Source of the DNA: Paenibacillus massiliensis subsp. panacisoli DSM 21345
GTDB lineage: Bacteria > Bacillota > Bacilli > Paenibacillales > Paenibacillaceae
Reading direction: 5' to 3'
DNA length: 64,000 bases
Assembly (NCBI RefSeq): GCF_000426545.1
Contig: NZ_AUFO01000010.1
Span: forward strand, 62,001-126,000
The notes under the pieces were generated by a model that was not told the origin of the DNA, did not search any database, and was given only the letters and a program-made list of their open reading frames with translations. The position numbers were made by a program, and so were the translations under genes. Numbering within the stretch: position 1 is the stretch's first letter; the number at the start of each line of letters is the position of its first letter. Positions 46,411 through 54,446 of this stretch are shown here, one piece after another.

Positions 46411-47991
46411 ATGGGGGATGTATTACTAATTGTACCTTCTGTACCCATAGACAATTACGAGGAGTTAGAGAATGTTAGAGGGCAAATATTAAATCAGGGT
46501 TATCTAGGAGTGGGCTACATTGCCTCTTCTTTAGAACGAAATGGTATTGCTTGCGACATAATAGACATGAAAAGTCAATGGATTCATTTCGATGACATGA
46601 TCCGAAGAATACACGAACAAGACTATCAATTGATTGGATTTTCTGTTGTAGGCCAGTTGTTGTTCAAAAGCACAATCACTATTATTGAGCGATTTAGACA
46701 ACATAAGATTGATACTCATATTACTTTAGGCGGACATTTTCCCAGTTTTGCCGCAGTGGATATCTTAGAAAGATATACGAGTATCAACTCTGTTATAAAA
46801 GGTGAGGGTGAAGGTGCTTGCATTCAATTATATAAAGCAATAAGGAAAGAGATTTCATATAACGACGTTAGTGCACTAACATATCGTGATGAAAATAATT
46901 CTATTATTGTGAATCCAGTCACGTTGTCTGAAGCAGAATTGGACGAATTGCCGTTCCCTAAAAGAGTGAACCTGAATGATATTGCTACATCAGGAAATCG
47001 GGTGAGTGTTATCGCTAGTAGAGGCTGCGCCTACCAATGCAGTTTTTGTACAGTAGAGCATTTTTATAAACATAAGATAAGAAGAATGAGGAGTCCGCTT
47101 AATGTAGTACAGGAAATTGAATGTTTATATCATTCACAAGGAATTGTGAAATTCAGCTTCTCTGATGATATTTTTATGGACAGGTCTAAAAAGTCGCGGC
47201 AGTGGATAGAGGATTTTACAGAACAAGTCAAAAAAAGAAATCTGAAAATTGACTTTCTGATTAGTTTAAAGGCCTCTGACGTTGAAGAAGATTTACTTAT
47301 TCGACTAAAGGAGGTTGGATTGACACAAGTTTTTCTGGGGCTAGAGTTTGCGAATGAATTTACTTTCTCAAGATATAAGACGGGAACGACCTTAAAAGAA
47401 AATGAACAGGCCATTCAACTCATACGTAAACTTGGGCTTGAGTTGGCTGTAGGTTTCATCTTCTTTGAACCTTATATGACATGGGATGAATTAAAAAACA
47501 ACTTTTATTGGCTAAAAACTAAGGAATTGTTCTATTCTGATCATTTTTTTAATGAATTGCGTCCATATACGGGGACTCCAATTCGGGAGCAGCTAATTGA
47601 AGACGGACTTATTGAAATTTTAGATGAGATGGATTGTGGTCAAATTTATTTTCGGGATAAGAAAGTCACTGAGTTCTACAACATTCTTATACAGTTTAAA
47701 CTGATATATTTGGAGGTTAATTCCTTGATTTTGGGAGTTATGTTCAAGGAGAAGAGCAACAGGGCATACACGAGTAATGAGATGGGTAATAATGTGGTCG
47801 ATAATAAGGCACATCTGTCCTACTTATACAGGAGTGAGGCGGAGCTCTGGCTTAAGACCGTTGAAAAGCTAATTGGAATATTTGAAGAGGATACTGACAT
47901 TGATCCCAAAGTAAAGATTCTGTTTGAAACAGTTATGTGCGAAGTGGAAAAATTGAAAGCTAAAGTCGCTGAGGTGAATAGTAGGCTTTAA
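46411..47991 (+). CDS. B12-binding-type radical SAM enzyme, second copy
   Basis: 526-residue radical SAM protein with an N-terminal B12-binding-like domain (VLLIVPSVPIDNYEELE, YLGVGYIASSLERNGI, ITLGGHFPSFAA, SVIKGEGEGA) and the cluster motif CAYQCSFC (C206, C210, C213). RRMRSPLNVVQEIECLY and FLGLEFANEF follow. The C-terminal 150 residues are helical and unassigned. The ATG at 46411 starts 4 nt after the previous stop; the reading frame is open further upstream but overlaps the SPASM gene. The second copy is only distantly similar to the first, so the two probably act on different positions. Confidence 0.82.
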   Translation: MGDVLLIVPSVPIDNYEELENVRGQILNQGYLGVGYIASSLERNGIACDIIDMKSQWIHFDDMIRRIHEQDYQLIGFSVVGQLLFKSTITIIERFRQHKIDTHITLGGHFPSFAAVDILERYTSINSVIKGEGEGACIQLYKAIRKEISYNDVSALTYRDENNSIIVNPVTLSEAELDELPFPKRVNLNDIATSGNRVSVIASRGCAYQCSFCTVEHFYKHKIRRMRSPLNVVQEIECLYHSQGIVKFSFSDDIFMDRSKKSRQWIEDFTEQVKKRNLKIDFLISLKASDVEEDLLIRLKEVGLTQVFLGLEFANEFTFSRYKTGTTLKENEQAIQLIRKLGLELAVGFIFFEPYMTWDELKNNFYWLKTKELFYSDHFFNELRPYTGTPIREQLIEDGLIEILDEMDCGQIYFRDKKVTEFYNILIQFKLIYLEVNSLILGVMFKEKSNRAYTSNEMGNNVVDNKAHLSYLYRSEAELWLKTVEKLIGIFEEDTDIDPKVKILFETVMCEVEKLKAKVAEVNSRL

Positions 47992-48009
47992 AAGTGAGGA
48001 GAGATCACA

Positions 48010-48606
48010 ATGTTTATTGCTTTTTGTGGTATAGATGGATCTGGAAAAAGTACACATATGAAAGCAATATTAGATTGGCTCCATACTCAAGGTGTGAAAG
48101 CTATTAGCCATAAAGTGATCTTCGAGGAAGTGGACCATATTGCCAAAGAATACGAAAAAAAAGAAAAAGATATGTTCTCTTTAAAAAGCAAGTCCCTGCT
48201 TTATGCATATGAAGTATGTAAGGCTAGTAATCAAATACAAAGATGGCTTGATGAAGACTATACTGTTTTGCTGGATCGTTGGACTTACTCTCATTGGGCA
48301 TATGCATATGCGTATGGTATTGAAAATAAAGAATTGAACCATATTCTAGAGCAATGTCTTGTCCCTGATATGGTATTTTTGTTCCATTTACCTGTTGATG
48401 AAGCACTGAAACGAATTCAACAAAGGGGGATTGAAGGGGTGAACGAAACTAAATTTATAATGAACAAAGCTTGTGAGAAATATAATGTGTTGGGAAGTAA
48501 GAAGAATTTTATTCATATGAACAGCTTAGACACTTTTGATTATAACCAGCAAGTCATTAAGGACCACGTGAATAGCTTTGTGTGTAAAGCAGGGATCAAA
48601 AGATGA
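48010..48606 (+). CDS. Thymidylate-kinase-like P-loop kinase
   Basis: 198-residue nucleotide-kinase-fold protein. The P-loop FCGIDGSGKST is at residues 5-15; a DRW motif (LLDRWTYSHWAYAYAYG) and a LID-like Arg (RIQQRGIEG) are as in dTMP kinases. GTGAGGAGAG precedes the ATG. Its last codons overlap the nucleotidyltransferase by 4 bp. A second dTMP kinase is unlikely to be needed for DNA synthesis, so a role in the cluster is inferred: phosphorylating the peptide, a nucleotide or a small precursor. Confidence 0.75.
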   Translation: MFIAFCGIDGSGKSTHMKAILDWLHTQGVKAISHKVIFEEVDHIAKEYEKKEKDMFSLKSKSLLYAYEVCKASNQIQRWLDEDYTVLLDRWTYSHWAYAYAYGIENKELNHILEQCLVPDMVFLFHLPVDEALKRIQQRGIEGVNETKFIMNKACEKYNVLGSKKNFIHMNSLDTFDYNQQVIKDHVNSFVCKAGIKR

Positions 48607-49424
48607 ACAATTTGCAATTTGTTATGGAACGTTCCCAAAAAATCATGTCATACATTACTGAAATCAATATAAATTCCTCGCTGGTTTTTTTAGCCGGCTC
48701 CATTTTAGAGGGATTTGGTAATGCTACCTCCGATATTGATGTTTATATTATCTGCGATAACACAGACAACAAGGTCATGAATCTTACCAATCATAATGGT
48801 GAATCGATATTTCCGTCAGAGCATTGTCTTACCAAAAATGTTACTGAAGATGGAGTAAGATATGATTTTGAATATTGGAACTGGGACGACTTTAACCTGT
48901 TGATCTCTAAATTAAATAACTTGGATTTTAAGACTTCACACTATATTGATAGATTAAAGTCAGAGGAGTATGACCTACTGCATCGGTTAAAATGGGCACG
49001 ACCTATCCATAATGAGGTGTTGTTTGACAAAATTCACAAAAATATTCAATTTGAAAACCTGAATTTCTATAGAGCAGTAGTTCAATCCGAAATTTATAGC
49101 GGTGCAGTTGAAGATATTCAGGGAGCTTGTATTTCTGGGGATTTTGGATCAGCTTTTTTTATGGTTAGGGGATTAATTAATATTGTGATGAATGGTTACC
49201 TTGGGATGTATGGAGAAACTAATCCTAACAATAAATGGATTTACAGAAAGCTAAAGAAATATGAAGAAGGTTCATCTGACAAGGGGTTAATGAAGTTGTA
49301 TCTCAAGCTGCAAACCCATCCTTTTCACAACGACACAGTACAAGAATATATACGTGAAGCAATGCAGTTTTGTCAGAAGTATAATCTCAAAACTCAGGAT
49401 TTATTGAGACAAAAACAAATCTAA
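48603..49424 (+). CDS. Pol-beta-type nucleotidyltransferase
   Basis: 273-residue protein. The N-terminal domain has the minimal nucleotidyltransferase motif LAGSILEGFGNATSDIDVYII (GS then DxD; read in parts), with a further acidic residue likely in YDFEYWNWDD. The C-terminal half is helical. This fold transfers NMP to small molecules (aminoglycosides), proteins or tRNA. Overlap of ATGA with the kinase gene suggests the two act in sequence. The target is unknown; transfer to the cluster peptide or its carrier is one option. Antibiotic-inactivation or self-resistance is another. Confidence 0.75.
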   Translation: MNNLQFVMERSQKIMSYITEININSSLVFLAGSILEGFGNATSDIDVYIICDNTDNKVMNLTNHNGESIFPSEHCLTKNVTEDGVRYDFEYWNWDDFNLLISKLNNLDFKTSHYIDRLKSEEYDLLHRLKWARPIHNEVLFDKIHKNIQFENLNFYRAVVQSEIYSGAVEDIQGACISGDFGSAFFMVRGLINIVMNGYLGMYGETNPNNKWIYRKLKKYEEGSSDKGLMKLYLKLQTHPFHNDTVQEYIREAMQFCQKYNLKTQDLLRQKQI

Positions 49425-49455
49425 TCAATTGAGTAGGGAAAGGAGGTGAATTCGA

Positions 49456-49512
49456 ATGTACAAACCGCCCAAATTAAAGCCAGTTAAAGTATCTGGAATG
49501 GTAAACGTCTAG
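49456..49512 (+). CDS. Candidate precursor peptide of 18 residues
   Basis: Tiny ORF encoding MYKPPKLKPVKVSGMVNV. The ribosome binding site AAAGGAGGTGA (49439-49449) is a near-complete anti-SD match, with GGAGG 9 nt before the ATG, by far the best in the cluster. YKPPKL fits YxxPxL, the leader motif bound by PqqD-like recognition elements in Gram-positive lasso systems. The ORF is followed within 20 bp by an 11-bp hairpin and then the PqqD-like gene. If YKPPKLKPVKVSG is leader, the core would be only about 4-6 residues. There is no Cys, Trp or Ser/Thr near the C-terminus to suggest a usual modification. It could instead be a translated leader controlling downstream genes. Confidence 0.6.
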   Translation: MYKPPKLKPVKVSGMVNV

Positions 49513-49530
49513 GTCAAAAGTAGCTTTATA

Positions 49531-49567
49531 GGGCTAGAACGAAATTAGCAGTCAAGCGTTCTAGCCC
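49531..49567 (+). terminator. 11-bp hairpin just after the candidate precursor ORF
   Basis: GGGCTAGAACG (49531-49541) and CGTTCTAGCCC (49557-49567) are perfectly paired around a 15-nt loop. There is no T run, so it is more likely a partial terminator or mRNA-stabilising element that keeps the peptide transcript abundant relative to downstream genes. Confidence 0.6.
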
Positions 49568-49593
49568 TTCAAAATGAAATGGAGAGTGAGAGT

Positions 49594-49863
49594 ATGGACA
49601 AAATTATGAGTAGTGTGCCACGTCAAAGTATATTTGTACAATGCAGGGTTATCAATAATGTGAAATATATAGCAATCAATAGGGAGGTTTTTGAGCTCGA
49701 TGAGGTTGGTGAATTGGTCTGGGAATCAATAAATGGTGAAAAATCAATAAGTGACATTATTGATAAAGTCTCCAGAGTATATGATGTGGTTCCAAGTGAT
49801 ATCAGGCAGGATATAGAGGCCTTCATTAATGAGCTTATTCAGAAAAACCTGGTTGAGGTGTGA
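49594..49863 (+). CDS. Stand-alone PqqD-like peptide-recognition protein
   Basis: 89-residue protein of the PqqD/RRE type: YIAINREVFELDEVGELVW, GEKSISDIIDKVSRVYDV and DIEAFINELIQKNLVEV follow the order beta strand, then three helices seen in PqqD. Such proteins bind the leader peptide and hand it to the modifying enzymes. The ATG at 49594 has GGAGAG 7 nt upstream; an in-frame ATG at 49579 overlaps that site. It directly follows the 18-codon ORF and hairpin. The cluster thus has two RRE-like domains, this one and that fused to the SPASM enzyme. Confidence 0.8.
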   Translation: MDKIMSSVPRQSIFVQCRVINNVKYIAINREVFELDEVGELVWESINGEKSISDIIDKVSRVYDVVPSDIRQDIEAFINELIQKNLVEV

Positions 49864-49864
49864 T

Positions 49865-50626
49865 GTGAAGAATTATCAGTGGGCTTGCCTGATCACAATA
49901 GAGTTGATTCTAATATGTCTAGTTATTTCTAATTTTTCTACAGATCTGATGCTTGTATTTATTGGAATGCAGATCGTCATCTTGATAAATCGAATGGCCT
50001 ATTGTATTAGGGATGATTTGTTTTTTGGGGCCGATTGGGTAAGAAGGACACTTTATTTTCTACCGTATATCCTTTTCTTTTTTATGTTTGGAAATGACAG
50101 GAGTATTGATAGTAGTGGAAATTTATATGCTTCTGTTCTTATAGCTATCGTGCTTGGACTTGGATTTGTACTGTTTAAGCTTAAGGATTTAATGACTATA
50201 TTTAACAAGCAATATATTTTGTTTTTTGCACCCATTACATTATCAGAAGCTCTATTACAAAGTTATAGCCTTGTTGGTTCGGCGATTCTTCAGGAATTGT
50301 TTTACAGAGGGTTTATATTTACAACTATCCTTCTTAAGGAAGGGCCCATTCAGGCTATTTTTTTCTCTAGTATTTTATTCGTATCAGAGCATGTTCTACA
50401 TCAACATGCAGAAAAATTGTTTCATTGGACAGACTATATGATGCAATTCTTGTTAAGTGTATTAAGTTGCGCTTTATATTTGTATTCTGGGTCAGTTATT
50501 GTAGCTATACTGATACACTTTATGTTTAATGCTCCCCTTGCAGTTAATCAGTTTTACAGGCTCTGGATTCATTGGAAAGCGAGGAGGAGCTTTACGTATG
50601 ATCAACATCATAATGGCAACTTGTAA
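49865..50626 (+). CDS. CPBP-family intramembrane metalloprotease
   Basis: About 253 residues with roughly seven to eight membrane spans. Family motifs in order: AILQELFYRGF (the EExxxR motif, here QExxxR), FVSEH (FxxxH) and IHFMFN (HxxxN). The first Glu of motif 1 is replaced by Gln, which would reduce or alter catalysis unless the alignment shifts. CPBP proteases remove leader peptides or confer bacteriocin immunity in peptide clusters. The GTG at 49865 follows GAGGTG and begins one base after the PqqD-like stop; a longer start at 49829 would overlap that gene. Confidence 0.75.
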   Translation: MKNYQWACLITIELILICLVISNFSTDLMLVFIGMQIVILINRMAYCIRDDLFFGADWVRRTLYFLPYILFFFMFGNDRSIDSSGNLYASVLIAIVLGLGFVLFKLKDLMTIFNKQYILFFAPITLSEALLQSYSLVGSAILQELFYRGFIFTTILLKEGPIQAIFFSSILFVSEHVLHQHAEKLFHWTDYMMQFLLSVLSCALYLYSGSVIVAILIHFMFNAPLAVNQFYRLWIHWKARRSFTYDQHHNGNL

Positions 50627-51407
50627 AAAGAATCATCGTACGGTGCGTCGTGCATATCCCTGGACATTTATGTTAGAGCGCACACTGATAGGCTTTTATA
50701 CCGTATTATTTTCATACTTGATCTACATATATTTATTTGGTGGGAAAATTAGTAGCGAGTTTGCTGTATATACAGGCACAGCGGACTATTTGACATACAT
50801 GGTAATTGGTATTGGTGGATATACAATCGCCGTGGCAACACTTATGAATGTAGGCAGATCATTGATGACGGAATTACGAGAAGGCACATTGGAAATGTTA
50901 TTTCTATCTCCTGCATCTCGAAAGGGATATTTGATAGGTGTTTTCACTGAACAATTTTTTAGGTCCTTCTTAGAATTTGTATGTATTTTGTTTATTGGTT
51001 GGTTATTTGGGGCGAGTTTCAGCACATTTAAGTTAATTGATTTCTGTTTAGCCTTTTTACTTGCAGTACTTAGTTTCTTTTCTTTAGCCGTCTTTCTTGC
51101 GGCACTGATGCTATACCTTCGCGATACCTACATTACTCAAAATACATTATTCATTATTATGAGCTTTATTAGCGGAATGTCTTTTCCGATAGAGTTCTTG
51201 CCCCAATGGATTCAGTATGTATCACATTTATTTCCTTTGACTACCTCACTTAGGCTTTTAAGAGATTTAACATTCTCCGGCGAGTCGATCGGCGCATACT
51301 CAGGTTTCATTGTTGAATTGTTACTGTTAAGCGTCCTTTACTGCGTATTAGGTTTCATTTTCATCCGTAAAGCAGAAATTTATGTGCTTGAACATAATTA
51401 TACATAA
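50598..51407 (+). CDS. ABC-2-type permease, first subunit
   Basis: 269-residue membrane protein with six predicted spans. The N-terminal tail is basic (CKKNHRTVRRAYPWTFMLERTL). The central ELREGTLEMLFLSPASRKGYLIG is the usual ABC-2 coupling loop. The ATG at 50598 has GGAGGAG upstream and overlaps the CPBP gene by 29 bp. With the ATPase and second permease it should form an exporter for the mature peptide or an immunity pump. Confidence 0.82.
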   Translation: MINIIMATCKKNHRTVRRAYPWTFMLERTLIGFYTVLFSYLIYIYLFGGKISSEFAVYTGTADYLTYMVIGIGGYTIAVATLMNVGRSLMTELREGTLEMLFLSPASRKGYLIGVFTEQFFRSFLEFVCILFIGWLFGASFSTFKLIDFCLAFLLAVLSFFSLAVFLAALMLYLRDTYITQNTLFIIMSFISGMSFPIEFLPQWIQYVSHLFPLTTSLRLLRDLTFSGESIGAYSGFIVELLLLSVLYCVLGFIFIRKAEIYVLEHNYT

Positions 51408-51453
51408 AGAACCTTTCACATAATGAACATAAAACCCCTGAAGGAGCAAAGTT

Positions 51454-52440
51454 ATGCTAATCGCTCGTAATTTGCATAAAAGGTTTGTTACGGTTGAAAA
51501 GAGAAATTTGTTCGCTCCTAAAAAGACCAGAGAATTTAAGGCTGTTAACGGCGTGGATTTATGTATTAAGCCTGGACAGATTATTGGGTTGTTAGGCATC
51601 AATGGGGCTGGTAAAACGACAACAATTAAAATGCTTGCGGGCCTTATTCAGCCTTCACAAGGGAGCTTCTCTATTAATGATATTGATGGGATAAAGTATC
51701 CGAATGAAATCAAAAAAATCATCAATGTGATCTCAGGTGGAGAGAGGAACCTGTACTGGAGATTAACCGCTAGAGAAAATTTGGAGTATTTCGGGGCTAT
51801 GTACTATCTGTCCAAGAAGGAAATTGAGTGTTATATCGAAAAATATATGGAATTAGTAGGATTAAATGAAGTAGTAGATATTCCGGTTGAACGCTATTCA
51901 AAAGGGATGAAGCAGCGATTACAAATTGCTAGAGGGTTAATTAATAATCCCAGCTATTTATTCCTGGATGAACCGACTTTGGGGCTCGATGTAGCTGTTG
52001 CTAAGGAAATGAGATCTTACATTAAAGAACTAGCGAGGAATGATCAGAAAGGGCTACTATTAACTTCCCATTATATTAATGAAGTAGAGGAATTATGCGA
52101 TTATGTGTATGTGCTGGATCATGGTAAGGTCAGAGTGCAGGGCTCGCCTCGAGATATTGCGAGTAGTTTGCAAACAGATTTGAAAATTCATTTCGCAGTC
52201 TCCAGTCTGCCAGAAGATGTGCACCTTTTATTAAAAGGGATTGCTGCGCAAACTGATGCGAAAATCGAATTTAAATGTGAGGATTCAGGTGTAGATATCC
52301 AAATCGAAGCGAAAGAGAACATTTCTATGGATATAGTTAAAATATTCTCCAGCTACGATTTGCCAATCCTGAGGCTCACAATATCCGAGCCGCGCCTTGA
52401 GGATGCTCTTATTAAACTGGTGTCGGAGGAGAAAAATTGA
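51454..52440 (+). CDS. ABC transporter ATP-binding protein
   Basis: 328 residues. Walker A GINGAGKTTTIK, Q loop region, signature RYSKGMKQRLQIARGL (SKGM in place of LSGGQ, common in ABC-2 exporters), Walker B LFLDEPTLGLD, and the H loop LTSHY. A C-terminal extension of about 90 residues follows, as in antibiotic exporters. GAAGGAG precedes the ATG. The two permease genes flank it; the second overlaps by 4 bp. Confidence 0.9.
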   Translation: MLIARNLHKRFVTVEKRNLFAPKKTREFKAVNGVDLCIKPGQIIGLLGINGAGKTTTIKMLAGLIQPSQGSFSINDIDGIKYPNEIKKIINVISGGERNLYWRLTARENLEYFGAMYYLSKKEIECYIEKYMELVGLNEVVDIPVERYSKGMKQRLQIARGLINNPSYLFLDEPTLGLDVAVAKEMRSYIKELARNDQKGLLLTSHYINEVEELCDYVYVLDHGKVRVQGSPRDIASSLQTDLKIHFAVSSLPEDVHLLLKGIAAQTDAKIEFKCEDSGVDIQIEAKENISMDIVKIFSSYDLPILRLTISEPRLEDALIKLVSEEKN

Positions 52441-53246
52441 AGCAGTTAATAGGGATCATTCGAGCTGAGATTATTAAACAGCACCAAAACAGTTTTCAGT
52501 CACGCTACACATATTTTTCGCTATTGATTTGGCCTGTAATTTCATTTTTTAATGGTTACTATGCTTATAAGCCTTTTTCACTTCATGAGAGCATATGGCC
52601 GTTATTGTCCTCTCCTCAATCCGTTATACTTTTTTTAATCATCGGTTATCTTGGCTACGAGTGCTTTTGGACCTTGGTTAGCAGTGCATGGCAGATGAGT
52701 TTAGAACGTCAGGATGGGACATTGGAAATTATATTTTTGAGCCCAGTGAACAAGCTAGCGTTAATCTATGGTCGCGTACTAGGAGCATTAATTCAGAATA
52801 TATGGATGTTTTTTTTGTTTTCTGTATTAATGATCTGCTTTGTCAGAGGATTTCCCATTTTTAATTTAGTTTATCTACCCATTTGTGTTTTAGTAGTACT
52901 AGTTGCTGCAACTGCATGGGGAGGATTAATGAATGCGATATTCTTATTCTCACGTGACGCTACAATAGTCTTCTCCCTTTTTAATGAACCGATGCATCTG
53001 CTCGCTGGAGTTCGGGTGCCTGTTTCCGTATTTCCATGGGGAATAAAAGTGTTATCCGTTTTATTGCCGTTAACTCACTCGCTACATATTATGCGCAAGC
53101 TTTTAATGGAAGGAGACTTGTTATCCTCTATTCCGAGCATTATTTATTTGTTCTTCACAGTTATCGTTATGATTATTCTAACGGTTGTTATTATCCATTT
53201 CGCAGAGAAGAATGCACGCAAGAACGGGAGCTACAATTTCTATTAA
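52437..53246 (+). CDS. ABC-2-type permease, second subunit
   Basis: 269-residue membrane protein with about six spans and the coupling loop MSLERQDGTLEIIFLSPVNKLALIYG, similar in layout to the first permease. It starts within the ATPase stop codon (ATGA). Last gene of the AT-rich cluster. No clear T-tailed terminator follows within the 100 bp before the next gene. Confidence 0.82.
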   Translation: MKQLIGIIRAEIIKQHQNSFQSRYTYFSLLIWPVISFFNGYYAYKPFSLHESIWPLLSSPQSVILFLIIGYLGYECFWTLVSSAWQMSLERQDGTLEIIFLSPVNKLALIYGRVLGALIQNIWMFFLFSVLMICFVRGFPIFNLVYLPICVLVVLVAATAWGGLMNAIFLFSRDATIVFSLFNEPMHLLAGVRVPVSVFPWGIKVLSVLLPLTHSLHIMRKLLMEGDLLSSIPSIIYLFFTVIVMIILTVVIIHFAEKNARKNGSYNFY

Positions 53247-53347
53247 AGCTTAATTTAGATGCGAGCTCCCTTAATCAGGGTTAAAGCCTCCTCTTCCCGC
53301 ATATACTGTCATCGACAGAGCAAGTCCGAAAGAGGTGGACAAGGGGA

Positions 53348-54415
53348 TTGGAATCTTATCTGAAGAATAAATGGTTTCGGTATGGCATGATGGTGCTGCT
53401 GGGGCTTGTTATTTTATATTTCCTGTGGCTACTGCTTCCGTTGTTTCGTACAACCTATGGCTTTCTGAAGAAAATAATAGCCCCCTTCGCCCTCGCCATG
53501 ATAATATCCTACGTTCTCAATCCCGTGGTCAGTATGCTCAGCGGCCGCAAGGTTCCGCGAAGCGTGGCAGTTCTGCTCATTTATGCTGTCTTTCTCACCT
53601 CGATTGGTGTGGTGCTGATGAATGTGATTCCGATGTTCATTGAGCAGCTTGATGAGCTGAATGAGCATTTGCCAGAGATTACAATGCATGCACAGGGGTT
53701 CATGACCAATCTGGATGGCAGTATGCTGCCACTTGGGGTTCGCGACGGGATGAATCAGTGGTTCTTCCAAATGGAGGATCGGCTCACGACGGGCATTTCG
53801 GCGTTCATGGACAATATCGGGGGGATGATTAACGCGTTACTGAATGTGTTCATTCTTCCGTTTCTCATATTTTATATCCTGAAGGACTTCGATGTGTTCG
53901 AGCGCACGATTGTCTCGTTCCTGCCTGGAGCCCATCGTAAAGAGATTGTCCATGTGCTGAAGGAGATCGATACAGCCCTTGGCAACTACATTCGCGGCCA
54001 ATTTGCCGTCTGCATTATTGTTGGAATGCTAGCTTACATCGGCTATATGGTCGTAGGTATGCCTTATGCGCTGCTCTTGGCGAGTGTGGTGGCGGTATTC
54101 AACATTGTTCCTTATCTGGGTCCCTTTCTGGGAGCGGCTCCCGCCATCATTATGGCCTCTACTGTGTCCATGAAGATGGTCATCTATGTGGTCATCGTCA
54201 ATGTGCTATGCCAGATGCTGGAGAGCAATGTGGTATCTCCTCAGGTCGTAGGTCGATCCTTGCACCTGCATCCGCTGGCAATTATTTTTGCGTTACTAGT
54301 CGGTGGAGAACTCGCGGGGATTGTCGGCTTGATCCTAGCTGTTCCTGTGCTGGCTATTCTGAAGGTCATCGTGCAGCATGTATTCGCTTACTACATCCGT
54401 CGGAAGACGGTGTAG
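53348..54415 (+). CDS. AI-2E family transporter (YrrI-like permease)
   Basis: 355-residue membrane protein of the PerM/AI-2E permease family with seven to eight spans. Landmarks: KKIIAPFALAMIISYVLNPVV, the FILPFLIFYILKDFDVFE block, and the conserved ends GALLLA-like PYALLLASVVAVFNIVPYLGPFLGA (read in parts) and PQVVGRSLHLHPLAIIFALLVGGELAG. It starts at TTG 53348 after GAGGTGG. It marks the return to the conserved backbone: B. subtilis YrrI is at the same place between yrrD and alaS. Substrate of this branch unknown. Confidence 0.88.
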   Translation: MESYLKNKWFRYGMMVLLGLVILYFLWLLLPLFRTTYGFLKKIIAPFALAMIISYVLNPVVSMLSGRKVPRSVAVLLIYAVFLTSIGVVLMNVIPMFIEQLDELNEHLPEITMHAQGFMTNLDGSMLPLGVRDGMNQWFFQMEDRLTTGISAFMDNIGGMINALLNVFILPFLIFYILKDFDVFERTIVSFLPGAHRKEIVHVLKEIDTALGNYIRGQFAVCIIVGMLAYIGYMVVGMPYALLLASVVAVFNIVPYLGPFLGAAPAIIMASTVSMKMVIYVVIVNVLCQMLESNVVSPQVVGRSLHLHPLAIIFALLVGGELAGIVGLILAVPVLAILKVIVQHVFAYYIRRKTV

Positions 54416-54446
54416 CATCCTCTGTGAAAAGTGGCTGTAACGCGCA

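Noticed and set aside
49380..49385. TATAAT as a dedicated promoter for the candidate precursor
   Set aside because: It lies inside the nucleotidyltransferase gene with no matching -35 box; a chance match in AT-rich DNA is likely.
49510..49548. Read-through of the TAG of the 18-codon ORF into VKSSFIGLERN
   Set aside because: The extension falls on the left arm of a perfect hairpin, has no coding character, and no amber-decoding signal is visible.
49439..49863. Classifying the peptide cluster as a lasso peptide system
   Set aside because: The YxxPxL leader motif and the PqqD-like protein fit, but there is no asparagine-synthetase-like cyclase and no B2-type transglutaminase-like protease in the cluster.
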